A DNA stretch of 64,000 nt from Fallopia convolvulus (GCA_964016875.1 OZ024728.1:12258272-12322271); one strand, 5' to 3'. Positions 43,631 to 55,143 are shown, numbered from the stretch's first letter. The notes: generated from the letters alone by a model not told the origin. Translations and numbers: made by a program.

Positions 43631-45153
43631 TGATGTTCGTGTTTTTAGTATAGTTTTTTTATAGGTTTTATTAGGTTATTAGGACTAGTTTTGATAAGTT
43701 TAGGTTTAGTTTTATGTGTTTTTGGATAGTTTTGCATATTTTGTGAAAAGTATGGAAGCTACTCCGTTTTGTGTCTTTTTGTAGGTATTAGCAAGGAAAA
43801 GGTGCTGTTTGGAGCTGAATTTGGAGAGCTATGATAAGACATGGAGGAATACAAGATGAAGAAGCTGATGTTCGAGTTTTTGGAAGAGAAGTGTTAAAGA
43901 AAACCAAGCCCAGGCTCGTTAACGAGGCTGTGAGGGCTCGTTAACGAGGCTGTGAGGGCTCGTTAACGAGGCTGTGAGGGCTCGTTAACGAGGCCACGAG
44001 ATGAAAATGTTCGAGAGTTGACTTTGTGACTCATCGATCCTGTGCGGGAATTTATTTCCGTGTCGGTAGAGTATCTTTTTGTGATTTTAGGGTTATTATA
44101 TTATGTATTTTAGGTCTTGTTATCTTTTGAGATTTTATTTCTATCTTTTAGAATAGATTCTATCTTTTTAGGAAAGTTTATATCTTTTAGCCTTTTTTAG
44201 TTTCTAGCCTCTTTTTAGTATAAATACCCTTCTATCTAGCATAGAAAGGGGGGTCGAATTTTTGGAGGAAGGAGAGCCGAGAGAGAGAAGGACGGGTCGG
44301 AGTCGTGATCGAAGGAGCTCGGTAGACGAAAGTTACCGGGATCGTTAGTCGTGTTTTTGATTCGGTATTTCGGTTTTTTCGGTTTCTTCTGAATCGTTGT
44401 AAGACGATATTTCTTATTAATTTGAGTAGTGTTTTGATTTCAATGTTTTCTTTGATTAAAGTTATTAGTTTCTTAGTCATGATTAGTGAGTAGTATTTTT
44501 ATCTAGGGTCGGGGTTGAAACCCGGCATAGTTGTGCATGTTTGGTGAGTAGATTATGTGTTGAATGCCTTTTATCTATTGTTGAGATTGTTTGTTGTGCT
44601 TATACCAAGATGAAAGTTGAGGTAATTTGAGTTGTTGACTTGATTGAAAGAGAAAGTTAAAAACTTGAAGGTTGATATTGTTTGAATACGAAAGTTTCAA
44701 GCTTTAGATCCAAAACAAGCAATTGGGTGAGTTAGTTTATGAAAGTGGATTAATTTGCTTGCTAAGTCAATGAAAGTTGATGCATCTATCTATTTGAAGG
44801 CATGATATTTATCTTCTTACGAGCTTGTGTGCATGACTATGTTGTGGTAACCCTTGTCCTAGATATTTTCGTTTTTATTCGATTTCTTTCAAGAACATAT
44901 TCGTTACTAAGTTTGTTGGCTCGGTACTGAACCTGTCTAGGTCATTAGTTTTGGTCTTTTTATTCTCGGTGGTTCGTTAACGAGGCTGACAACTTCGTTA
45001 ACGAGGCTGCTTGTGTGTTTTGCTTGCTTTTGTTTTAATTTTTAGGAGTCGATAGATAAACAAACCTTGCTTCTCGTGGAACGATCCTGACTCCCCTATA
45101 CTCAGCGGGGTCTTGACTATAAATTTATTTGTTGTCAATCAACCCTCTCAACA
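43631..45153 (+). repeat. 3' LTR of element C
   Basis: 1,523 bp against 1,453 bp for the reassembled 5' LTR. Most of the difference is repeat units at 43895-43999. TATA box at 44219-44226. Confidence 0.92.
43913..44003 (+). repeat. 22-bp minisatellite GCTCGTTAACGAGG-CTGTGAGG in the 3' LTR of element C
   Basis: About four units, each holding the palindrome CTCGTTAACGAG; the 5' LTR has essentially one. Expansion upstream of the TATA box. Confidence 0.85.
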
Positions 45154-45158
45154 ACTGC
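45154..45158. repeat. TSD of element C, right copy (ACTGC)
   Basis: Exact match to 20526-20530. Confidence 0.9.
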
Positions 45159-46020
45159 CCCGGGCCATCTCGAGCCTCCCTCAAAACCAGGTAGAAAGAG
45201 GAGTTTAAGGAGGAGGTTGACTGGGTGAATGACCTTCCCAACCAGCCACTTATCGAAGAGACTCTCTGTTACTCGGCGTTGGTGAGTTCTTGTCTTGTTG
45301 GGCCTTCGTGCTTTCTTGTTCCTATATCTTATTTATTTTCTGGATTATTACCGCTCACACACCACCACCTTTGCAGAATATGTTCCTTGCGAACTACAAC
45401 TACCGCCACATTGACCTCCTCGGGAAGGACAATGAGAAATTCGAGAGGAAGCTCAAGGTAAAGCAGGAGGAGCTCGCGAAGGAAAAGAGAGCGCAGGAGG
45501 AAGCTGAGGCCTTAGATCAGCGCACAAAGGAGGATGCTAGGGAAGTGAAGGCGGCTTTGGCCGATTTGCGGGACAAGTTCTCCGAGGAGCGCAAGTATTC
45601 GAAGGAGAAAGATGCCGAGGTTCAAAAGCTAGAGGAGGAGATTAGCCGTCTTCACACCCACGTTAAAGAGCTTAACGAGGAGGTTATGGAGGCGGGGCCT
45701 GCCTATGTTAAGAGGCCTGAATATGTGGATGAGGTGCAGAGGAGCCTGGAAGGGATGTATCGATAGACGATGTGGCAAGCGGTCGAGAAGTATAAGAATA
45801 CCGACCCTCGCATTACTTTCTTCATTCCAAACTATCCGCTACTCAAGGGGGAACCCGAGGAGGAGCCTGAGGGGCACTTTTAATTTTTCCCCGAAGAGGG
45901 CGAAGCTGAAACGAACAAGGATGACCCCCCTGCTGATGACCTCGTAATGATCAAGGCCACCTCTCTCAACCAGTTTCCTATGGACCCTTCCGCCGATGCC
46001 TCAAAGGAGCAAAAGGATTG
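45159..46020 (+). pseudogene. Antisense extra ORF of element G, coiled-coil protein with intron
   Basis: Plus-strand coding in a minus-strand Tat element, between pol and the 3' LTR. Exon-like sequence up to 45281 (E-E-V-D-W-V-N-D-L-P...Y-S-A-L) is followed by GTGAGT (45282) and a pyrimidine-rich stretch ending TTTGCAG (45376). The second exon (N-M-F-L-A-N-Y-N-Y-R-H-I-D) joins in phase and continues as a Glu/Lys-rich coiled coil to a stop at 45764-45766. Later sequence stays partly open in other frames (P-E-E-E-P-E, D-D-P-P-A-D-D). Tat elements often carry such antisense ORFs of the putative gypsy-type transposon family; function unknown. Its left part is cut by element C. Confidence 0.5.
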
Positions 46021-46265
46021 AAGATTGATTTTTTTTTTATGTTTTGGATTCTCGAACTTTTTCTAATGGATCCATGGGAGTTTCTAATACAACTTTATGG
46101 CCCCTCGCGGCCCTTTTATGCATCTCGCCTTCCTCTAATCACTTGTTTGCATAATTACATTATTCCAACCTTTTGAGGGTTCCAACAGCGTGCTCTATCC
46201 CGAACCAACCCCATGGCGCGAGTGCTGCAAGACTTGCAGCCCGCTCGCGCATATCGAGATCAAGT
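46021..46265. other. Spacer, no gene seen
   Basis: T-rich sequence after the extra ORF, leading into the tandem repeats. Confidence 0.5.
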
Positions 46266-47094
46266 GGGGTCAGGGTTTCTTTGTTTTAGATTGCGCACCT
46301 ATGGTTTAGATTATATGCCATGAATACAGATTGTAGGCGTTAATCTCGAGCCATACTAGGATCGTGCAGCTGGAACTTAGGTTATATGCCACGATCTAGA
46401 GCTACGCTCGGATCGTGCATATCACATAGATTATAGGCGTCGATCCCGAGCTACGCTCGAATCGCACATATCGCACATGTTATATGCGTCGATCTCGAAC
46501 CATGATCGAATCTTGCATTTGGAACTTTAGGTTGCATGCAACGATCTAGAGCTACGGTCGGATCGCACATTTGGAACTTTAAATTATTTACGACGATCTC
46601 GGGCTACGCCTAGATCGCGCATATCACACAAGTTATCTGCGTTGATCCTGAGCCATGCTCGGACCGTGCATCTCACACAGGTTATCTGCGTCGATCTCAA
46701 GCCATGATATGGCTCGGATTGAACATATCACACAGATTATCTGGGTCGGTGCCGAGCCATTCTCAGCGCGCATTTGGTACTTTAGGTTATATGCGACGAT
46801 CCCGAGCTACGCTCGGATCACACATTTGGTAATTTTAGATTATTTGCGACAATCCCAGGCTATGCTCGGATCGCGCATATCACATAGGTTATTTGCGTCG
46901 ATCCCGAGCCATGCTCGGACCGTGCATCTCACACAAGTTATCTGCGTCGATCCCGAGCCATGCTCGGACGCGCATCTCACACAGGTTATTTGCGTCGATC
47001 CCGAGCCATGCTTGGACCGCGCATCTCACACAGGTTATCTGGGTCTATCTCGAGCCATGCTCGGACCGCACATCTGGATCTTATATTGGAGGCT
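46266..47094 (-). repeat. Degenerate ~49-bp tandem repeat array in element G
   Basis: Roughly fifteen units around GATCCCGAGCCATGCTCGGA. The clearest four are at 46880-47075, with a 49-bp period. The core CCGAGC-CAT-GCTCGG is an inverted repeat. Position: 3' side of pol, where Tat elements are known to carry tandem repeats. Confidence 0.75.
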
Positions 47095-47475
47095 AGATTG
47101 TGGCGATCACTCGGAATTGCTCCTAATGATCGCGATCTCTCCGAGTGTTTCCAACACCCAGCGGGACGCTTGGGGAGGATAGATTGTGGCGATCACTCGT
47201 GATTTCTCCTAGTGACCACGATCTCTTCGAGTGTTTCAAACCCCAAGTGAGAAGCTTGGGGAGCATAGATTGTGGCGATCACTCGGGATTACTCCCAGTG
47301 ATTGCGATCTTTCCGAGTGTTTCCAATTCCAAGCGGGGAGCTTGGGGAGGATAGGTTGTGGCGATCACTCGGGATTGCTCCCAGTGATCGCGATCTTTCC
47401 GAGTGTTTCCAACCCCAAGCCGGGAGCTTGCGGAGGATAGGTTGTGGCGATCACTAGGGATTGCTCCCAGTGAAG
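47095..47475 (-). repeat. 86-bp tandem repeat array in element G
   Basis: Units start at 47095, 47181, 47267, 47353 and 47439 (the last partial). Each holds two inverted repeats: GCGATCACT...AGTGATCGC with an inner GGGA/TCCC, and CCAAGC-GGGA-GCTTGG. Confidence 0.9.
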
Positions 47476-47702
47476 TTGAGCGATCATAACTTCGTATTTC
47501 GCCTCATTGTTGGTGGCATCGAAGGCGAAGTTGAGCGAGTAATCTGTCTTGATTGATGGCCCGACCAGGAAAACGCCAACCGCGATGCATCTACGAAAAC
47601 CTTCCATTCCTCCGAGCTTTCGCTGGTCTCGGGGAAGGTTACCTAGACCATGAAGTCGGCGAGGGCCTACCCCTTCATCACGTTCCTTGGGAGGTACCTA
47701 AT
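47476..47702 (-). pseudogene. RNase H fragment of element G pol
   Basis: The minus strand reads A-L-A-D-F-M-V and W-K-V-F-V-D-A-S. After a frame change it reads A-V-G-V-F-L-V-G-P and A-T-N-N-E-A-K-Y-E-V-M-I-A-Q-L, the Tat-lineage RNase H signature. The reading breaks at least twice. Confidence 0.75.
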
Positions 47703-48319
47703 GTAACACCCCGTCTTTCCACAGGGCGCTACGGGGTAGTAGATCTTATCAGATACTACTTATGTGGGTTGACAACAACACTTTAGGATCTTACAACGCG
47801 GGCACAACGAGAAAACAAGTAAAACATCCAACTCTCAGATTTATAAAACTGAATACAAAACATGTTTGAATGCCCGAATGCATAAATTTTTTTTTACCAA
47901 TTAACGCTTCCCGACCTTTCCCCCAAAATATCCACACAACACTTAAAAATTACAATTAAAATAATTCAACAGAACTAATAATTATAAATCCTCCCGAAGT
48001 ACACCCGAAAAACCCAAACTAATGACACGTGCGTCAACGATCCACTCCACCATCTGGCCAAGGCTCCTGCATGGTTTCCTGTAACATACCTATAACTGGA
48101 AAAATAATCCCCGAAGGGTCAGCTACTAATTTACCAAGCTAGATAATATGCGGAAATTATAAGACGTTTAAAAACAGTTTTCTATAGCCAGCAACCAGAA
48201 TCCACAATCGCAACCATAACTCTAAAGGCCATTACCTATATTAGATGGTTAGTCACACATAATCCAAACACACATACACACAATCGCGCAATTAAAGCAA
48301 CATAACTCATTCTCCATCT
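47703..48319 (-). mobile_element. LTR-like fragment inserted in element G pol
   Basis: It starts TGTAACACCCCGTCTTTCC, the reverse complement of a typical chromovirus LTR end (GGTGTTACA), exactly where RNase H homology stops. No partner LTR or far end could be set. Confidence 0.45.
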
Positions 48320-48726
48320 CGTCTTCCAATCCACAGTGCAGAGGCAGGCCCTCCCACTCATCACATCACTTCTTCCTTCTAACCCCGGCTAAGCGATCTT
48401 GTGCCCTTATTGTAGGATTGGTTTTGGGAACTAGTCCCGAATATCTTGTTGAAATGTGTTGGACTTGCTTGTGCTGTTGTGTGCGCAGAAATAAGTTTTT
48501 GAAAGTTTTCTCTGTGTTGGTACCATTTTCGGAATGGCCATCGTAGCTGGCGGAGAGGAAGGGTTGCCTATGTATGGTCCGTGTGACAGAGAAACCGTGC
48601 CCCTTCAAAACAAAATGCTATCTGTGTGTTTTGGCAAGTGCTCCAGTGGAGGCTTAGCCGGGGTTAGAAGGAAGAAGTGATGTGATGAGTAGGAGGGCCT
48701 GCCTCTGCACTGTGGATTGGAAGACG
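48320..48726. repeat. 74-bp inverted repeat flanking ~260 bp
   Basis: Arms 48320-48393 and 48653-48726 are reverse complements with one mismatch (C/T). The right arm abuts the point where RT homology ends (E-V-Q-R-L). No TIR family or TSD recognised. Confidence 0.85.
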
Positions 48727-49139
48727 TTGTACCTCAGTACGAGACCGGGGTGAATGCATTGACATGATTAATTCGATTTTGGCGTGGTTCACATCGATTC
48801 CCCGCGCGCTGATCATGAATCCCAGAAATTTCCCAGACGACACGCCGAACACACACTTTTCGGGGTTGAGGCTTAGTCTACTTTGCCTGAGTGTCGTGAA
48901 GACTTCGACAAAGTCTTCCAGATGAGCTTTCGGTGTCTTGCTTCGCACCACAATATCATCAACATAAGCTGGCACATTTCTTCCCAGGTGGATCTTGAAT
49001 ATTCTGTCCACGAGCCGCTGAAAGGTGGCCCCTACGTTCTTTAGGCCGAAAGGCATGACCTTATAATAGTAGGTGCCACGCTATGTGATGAAGGACGTTT
49101 CCTCCTCATCCCTAGGTTCCATCAAGACTTGATTATACC
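48727..49139 (-). pseudogene. Element G reverse transcriptase, C-terminal part
   Basis: The minus strand reads M-P-F-G-L-K-N-V-G-A-T-F-Q-R-L-V-D, A-Y-V-D-D-I-V-V-R-S (catalytic Y-V-D-D), L-N-P-E-K-C-V-F-G-V and G-K-F-L-G-F-M-I-S-A-R-G-I. This is the Tat-lineage RT pattern. It breaks at 48727, before the connection domain, and at 49139 where a MITE is inserted. Confidence 0.88.
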
Positions 49140-49445
49140 CAGGGGCGGAGGGAGTTAATGCCCAGTGGGGGCTACAGCCCCCACTGGGATTTTCAAATTT
49201 TTTTTTTAAAATATAGTAAAAAAATAGATTATTTGATAAAAACTAATTCATTTGGTCAGAAAAAAAAGCAGATTAATTTTTTATACATATAAAATATATT
49301 GAAATGGTTTGTTATACATAAAAATACAAAATTTTATGTAAAAATACAAAATTTTCTATATAATTTTCATATAAATACAAAAAATACAAATTTTTTTTCT
49401 ATATTTTATTAAAATATAGAAAAAAAATTATTGGCTACGCCACTG
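49140..49445. mobile_element. hAT-type MITE (~306 bp) inside the RT of element G
   Basis: Ends CAGGGGCGGAGGGAG and, reverse complemented, CAGTGGCGTAGCCAAT. Flanks ATTATACC (49132-49139) and ATTCTACC (49446-49453) form a 7/8 target duplication. The interior is very AT-rich and non-coding. RT motifs continue across the insertion. Confidence 0.8.
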
Positions 49446-49900
49446 ATTCTACCCCAAATACGCATCCAGGAAACTTAGGACCCCGTGCCCCGTTGTGGAA
49501 TCGACTAACTCATCAATCGACGGTAGGGGGTAGCTATCCTTAGGGCAGGCCTTGTTGAGATCCTTGAAGTCGATGCACTTGCGCCATTTGCCATTAGCTT
49601 TTTTGACCAATACCACGTTGGACAACCACCTGGGATACTACACCTCGCGGACAAACTCCGCAACCAGCAAAGGCATTCTCCGAGCGCTCGCCCTTTCCTC
49701 GTTCATCTTTCTTCTTCTTTGCACCACGAGCCGCGTGGCGTTGTTGATATTCAAGGAGTGTTGTGGCAGGGTCCGCGGGACTCCGCGCAGGTCGTTTGCC
49801 ATCCAAGCGAATACATCATGGGATTTGGCTAGCAAAGAATATAAGGCCAACGCCGATTCTCCAGAAAGGCATTCTCCGAGGTAGAGTTTCTCTGTCTCGC
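49446..49900 (-). pseudogene. Element G reverse transcriptase, N-terminal part
   Basis: Minus strand: S-H-D-V-F-A-W-M near the start, then, in other frames, K-A-N-G-K-W-R-K-C-I-D-F-K-D-L-N-K-A-C-P-K and P-S-I-D-E-L-V-D-S-T. These are Tat RT blocks before the catalytic motif; several frameshifts. Confidence 0.82.
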
Positions 49901-50122
49901 TATTGAAAGGGGCGACAAACCTTCATTCGGATTTCGAGGCTTAGACTGCAAACTTGCGCACCTCGAGATCGGCGCCCTCAGGAGTGTCTACCATGAACAC
50001 CGACATCTCTGTTCTGCAGAGGTCGCATAACACACGCGACCCTCCTCCAGGTTGCCTTTAACCTCGCCGACTCCACCCTCCACCGGGAACTTCATTTTTA
50101 GGTGGTAGATGGAGACAACGGC

Positions 50123-50515
50123 CTAGAATTTCATTAGGGACACCCTCCCAATGATTGCGTTATAGACGGACGACAAGCGCACTACCGTGAACATGATCAT
50201 CTCGGTACGCCAGGTCGACCCCGTTCCTAGGGTCATCCACATGTCAATGAGCTCTGCGACGTCAACCTCATCACCAAAGAAAGACCTTAACTTCCCAGTG
50301 TATGGTTTCAGGGACGTGGCAGAAATCCCCAGCTGCTCGAAGGCGTCGTAATACATCCTGTCCACGAAAGATCCCGTGTCCACCAAGACCCGCTTCACCA
50401 TTTTGGAGCCGAGCTGGGTATGCACCACCAAAGGGTCAGTGTGCGGCATGTGCAAGCCCTCGGCGTCTTCGGGAGTGAAGGTGAGGATCGCGTGGGACTT
50501 CGAAGATTGTTCAAA
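50123..50515 (-). pseudogene. Element G aspartic protease
   Basis: A 110-codon minus-strand frame with V-L-V-D-T-G-S-F-V-D and Y-N-A-I-I-G-R, the retropepsin-like active site and C-terminal G-R of Tat-type proteases. It is cut upstream by the LTR fragment at 50517. Confidence 0.8.
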
Positions 50516-50516
50516 T

Positions 50517-53500
50517 GTAACACCCCCTTCCTACCCTGGAGGTATTACCGCCAATAACCATGATTAAGACTAAACCGAAGTTACCCAAGGCCTTAAACTG
50601 ACTGAACAAACTAAAGAATCTGAAAGCTGGTTTCATTTAAAATAGAAGTATGAAAATGAAAGACCACAAAATATTATAAAAGAACTTAATCTTTATTACT
50701 TGATAACTCAAACTTTACAAAGTTTAATAAAACGTTACATCGGAAGAAATATAAATGGTCTTATAACAACATTAGTTTTTATGCCAAGATGATAGAACAG
50801 TCTTCTATCCGAACAAAGTCTTCAGTATGTAAACTCTTAGCTTCTTCTTTCCCAACATAGCATTGTAGTGGCCCAACCATAAACTTCGCTCAAACACAAC
50901 TTCTGGAAACTTTTCCTTAACTTTTTTATCCACTTCTCAAATTGACTTCCAAGAAATACCTGATGTGTCGTATACATACGGTGGACACCAGCCGACCATG
51001 CAATTGAATAAAGTGGTCGGGTTAGTCTAATGAAAGACTAAGCAAGTGGAGAAATTGACTGGTTCCTATGGTAGTGACTAAACACATTGGCATCATAATC
51101 CGAATAACAACCAGTCGATGATCCAACAATTAGCAGTCCCATAGTGGATAAGAATGAGGCATGCATATTCAAGAGATAGGACACCACAACTAATGTTCCT
51201 TTACGAAACATGAAAAATTGTTGAGAGCTTATACTGATCATACAACATTTTGAAAAGCCTCCGTCAACTAATTAGATTGACTTAATCAAAGTTTGATTAA
51301 GAATCATTCATAACCGGGAGCAAGAATGGTTTTTCGACTGGACTAGCCATTCTGGTATATTAATGTGCCTTACGCACTTATCTTATATTACTTTCAAAAC
51401 TTTTCACATACAGATTGGTGGCTCATAATCGGCTCGAACTACTGCCGAAATATTTTGGTACCGTAGAGATCATCGGCATATTTCATCCATGGTCATCTAC
51501 ACTGCAGCAAGATCACATGACTTAAACTATCCTTGGTCTTTCGTTTGCATATGGTGATGTAGAGATTAGAGAGGCCTATTACCATGTCGTCTACACTACA
51601 CCGTGCCCGTTTGCACTTAGATAGAGTGCGCATCACCCCTCTCACACGAAGAGCAGGGGAAGAGTCATGACCCGCCATTTGGATTAGGCCCCTCCTAATG
51701 TAATCTTTTTAAAGAGAGGATATGGAACCACGTTCCCCTCCTTACAACTACCTTAATCAACAACAATGTCTCAGCATGAGACAACATACAAGGTCACACA
51801 TAACGGACCTAAATCCAATTCTAGCGCAAAACTGAATATAAAACACGGTCATTATTTCTAACAAATATAACAACCTATCATATTTTCTTAAGCATACAAG
51901 TTGTTCCCAACACAAATATTAAATGGGATTCAATTCCTCATTTAATAACCATAATGCAAGAGAGAACCGTCCACTACCCTTATACGAAATATCTTCTCTT
52001 AAGGCGATTAGTTCCATCTTGAACGTTGTGCATCCAAAACTCGAGCTCGGGTTGTACCGGAAAAGAATAGAGAAATAAATTATAATCAATTTATTTCCGT
52101 TACAAGATTAAACACTACAAATTATTATGTCCTTATGATAATTTGTCAAAAACCTGCTTGACTTAATTCGGCTTTATAACTTAACCAATCATAAGATCCG
52201 ATAAATCACGCTTTACGAGATTTAATACGAAAACCCAACTTTGAATGATCTTATCCTAAAAATCATTCTATAATGTAATTCAAGCTCGAAAGACGAAAAT
52301 TACCTAACGACACGTTTTCGGGATTTGCTTGCACGCAAATCGAGGCGGCACAAAAAACGATGCAACGCGCAAAACGAGGTAACATGTGAATCAAGGCGGT
52401 CCAACGGAATCCATGACGCGCATACCAAGGCAAACCCGGGTCCAAACACCTTTCCCTTTTCATTTTAAAACCCAAAAAGGCCGAAAATAAAGTGAGCGAC
52501 GAGCCAACTTCATTGATGGCTAGCGGCTTCGTTTGATATCCGTTTTGAGTGATTCAAGCGACAGTTAGAAGTCCTCATCACCCTATTTCTACTGTTGGGC
52601 GGAATTTTAAGTCGTTGAGGGAAGACGGAGAATGAAGGTGACAAAACTCGTTCGCCGAGGCTGAATTTCTGGGCAAAGAAATCAGCAAAAACGTTGGTTG
52701 GGAACGCCTGTTCACCGGCTCGTGGCGGCGAAACCCGTGTTGAGGTGGCGACGAGACCTGCGGCAGTTGCAATTAGACATCCTCATCTACCTACTTTCTG
52801 AGGTGGCGGCCGGATAGGTGGCTGTAAGGCTACGAATGAAGCCCATAAAAATCCTTCGTCACCAACCTCTAAAAATCTGGAAATTTCTGTATCCGATCTG
52901 TTTTGGTGGATTTTGGCTCATTTCTTTAAGTGTTTCGTCCAAATTGATTGAGGGATATTATAGATCTCTTCTCCTTTGAAATATAGCAACTTGAATCACC
53001 AATTGTGGTTAAGAAACGAGTTCACAATCTAATTTTGAAGTTTGGGCATTTTTAGGTCAAAACTGAGGATGTTTTCAGGCTGATTTCTAATCTTTTCTCA
53101 GCCAAAATTGATCGGCTTCCCCTCTATTAAGCTCATCCAGTACCTTCCTTATCCCCTCCTAGCCATGCCTCATACTTGTAGAAGAACCCACGCGTCCAAC
53201 AAAGCTCTCGCCAACACTCCTCCACACATAACAATGAAGGGTAGATGGCATTTGAGCAGGTGGTTGATGAGGACGAGCTAGGGCTAGGCTTAGGCGATGT
53301 GTCACGCAGTGGTGGTTGCGGCGTGACGATAGAACAACGAAGGCGGCGCCCGACCTCAAAGAGATGGCCGATGCTTGTTCTTTGTTGTATACAAAGGCCA
53401 TCTTTCAAGTTATAACAGACTAGTTTCCAAGAATATTAATAAATTTTGCTTAGTGGAGTCGGTTTGATTGTTCTCTTTATCTGAAATTCAGTGGTCATGG

Positions 53501-53549
53501 GTTTGAATCTCACCTCTGTGCTTTCTTTTTTGAGGTCCCTTATTTTTAC
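50517..53549 (-). mobile_element. Diverged LTR related to element B (possible solo LTR)
   Basis: It starts TGTAACACCCCCTTCCTACC, the reverse complement of the LTR end of B. Homology is clear through the Tekay-type region to about 51990 (GGTGGACACCAGCCGACC, GACTAACC and CTTAATCAAAGTTTGATT blocks) and weak beyond. The far border is uncertain; 53549 (TTTTTACA) is a guess. No internal region or second LTR is seen. The small frames at 53133-53408 are not convincing genes. Confidence 0.6.
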
Positions 53550-53602
53550 ACTTCCTCTCATGCTGGCTAGAGCCCGCGATCGAGGGCCACCCGAGATGGT
53601 GT

Positions 53603-53607
53603 AAAAG
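53603..53607. repeat. TSD of element F, left copy (AAAAG)
   Basis: AAAAG precedes the LTR and recurs at 59260-59264. Removing F restores the Gag frame of G across the site (P-Q-P-L-M-A-F-T-P-S-R). Confidence 0.8.
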
Positions 53608-55139
53608 TGATAGAGCATATAGATATAGGTTCTAGAGCATGTTTTTATTCCCTTTTTATGCATGTTTAGCTAGAATTTCGTTTTAAGTTGTAGTTTAAGT
53701 TTTATTTCGGTTTAGTTCGGAATCTACGCGCTTGTATGCTATATTGCAGGTCGGATGGTGAAGAATGGTTGGTGTGAGGCTAAGGACCGAACCGAAGAAT
53801 GCGTGTAGAGTGATACAAGTGAAGATTGGAAGAATCAAGGCCCAAGAGCTTGTGTGAAAAGAACGCTTAAATCCGGGTCATGCATTGGAGTCTGGTTTTG
53901 ACACCTCTATCTTGCAATGCTTGGTTTGGGAGCTACAGTGGTCGGATGAAGCTGAATTTGGTATCACTAGAAAGCTAACTCGGAGAGCTACAATTCATAT
54001 TTTTACTCCGAGTCCAAATTCCAACTCGAAGAGGGTCAAAACAGCCTCTGAAGTGTCACTAGAGTTGTTGCGGCCGAAGCGCGGGCAGAGTGGGCATAGC
54101 GCTACCGCGCTTTGGGTGATCTTAACCCCGCTTTGGCGTGTGTGTGTAACACCGACTCGGGCCTCCGTGTTATCTTATGGGCCGACTTTATTAGTATTTT
54201 TGGATGTTTTTAGCTACCATATAAATACTTTTCTTAGGGTTTATTTTGGAGATGATGCTATCTATTATTCTTGTGTTCTACGTTTGATTGAATTTGGAGA
54301 TTTGTGGGAGACAAAACCCTAGTTTCGCAACATTGAAGAGAAATTTAACTCTTGTAAGTTTGATTCTTCTTTAATATCAATTTCTAGCTAATTTTTCCAT
54401 GTCCAACTAGTTAGTTGAAGTTGTATGCATGATTGTTTGTGAGATTTGAATTATTTCTATTTGCCTTGACTAGATTGAATCTCTCCGTGCTTAATTGTTT
54501 AAATTCACTTAGGATTATAATAGCTTGATCACCTATTTTATTTCTAGGTTGAATTAGAACTAGAATAATTAAATAGACGGTGGAATTTGATTATTCATGG
54601 ATGAATCCTTTGATTAAACTTATAGACGGTGGAATAAGATTAATCAAAGGCGGAGAATTCAATCACAAAACTTCATGAATAGACGGTGGAATTCATGAAC
54701 TATGTTTCTATTGAATGCTTTAAACTTAATTGCATGATCAATTTGACATAGAAGGTTTTCTAGGTTAATTGATTAAAAGGTTGTTAAAGACGGTGAATAT
54801 TAATAACCACCTTAAGCTTGAATTTCATAAATTCACAATAGATTAGTCAAGGTAAATCAAAATAAGAATAATCAAGGATCAAAACTCATGTATGCAATGG
54901 ATACGAAACTAGTTGGACGCTTTTCTCTATATTTGAATCTTCAATTATTTTATTTGCTTTGCTTTATTTACTTAAATAAATAGTTTGAAATCATAAAAAT
55001 CCCCTTTTTCTTAGTAATATTATTTAAATACAAATAATCTGAGTCCTTGTGGGTTCGACCCTTGCTTCCACTATACTTAGGTTAGGAAGTTAGATATTTC
55101 TTTGACAGTGCTTTTACTGCGACATAAAAGTGCTCGTCA
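53608..55139 (+). repeat. 5' LTR of element F
   Basis: 1,532 bp. TATAAATA at 54220-54227. A GCGC-rich block at 54072-54145 lies upstream of it, in the place where the other families carry palindromes. Confidence 0.9.
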
Positions 55140-55143
55140 AATT

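Larger units (their letters stand above)
20531..45153 (+). mobile_element. Element C: Athila-like non-autonomous element (gag-pro plus extra ORF)
   Basis: LTRs begin TGATGTTCGTG and end CTCTCAATA/CTCTCAACA, with TSD ACTGC and a tRNA-Asp-type PBS. The 5' LTR is split by elements D and E. The interior (36156-43630) encodes Gag, an aspartic protease region and a 554-codon extra ORF. There is no reverse transcriptase, RNase H or integrase and no room for them, so mobility must depend on enzymes from elsewhere. The LTRs differ by roughly 1.6% by manual count, plus repeat-number changes. Confidence 0.9.

Noticed and set aside
47095..47475. Regular repeats considered as a CRISPR array
   Set aside because: Units are contiguous 86-bp tandem copies without unique spacers, in plant retrotransposon DNA.
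48366..48608. An 80-codon minus-strand frame between the inverted-repeat arms
   Set aside because: No recognised domain; it starts and ends arbitrarily within the foldback-like structure.
53133..53408. Two overlapping minus-strand frames (80 and 91 codons)
   Set aside because: Serine/proline-rich, no homology recognised, at the uncertain end of an LTR-like fragment.
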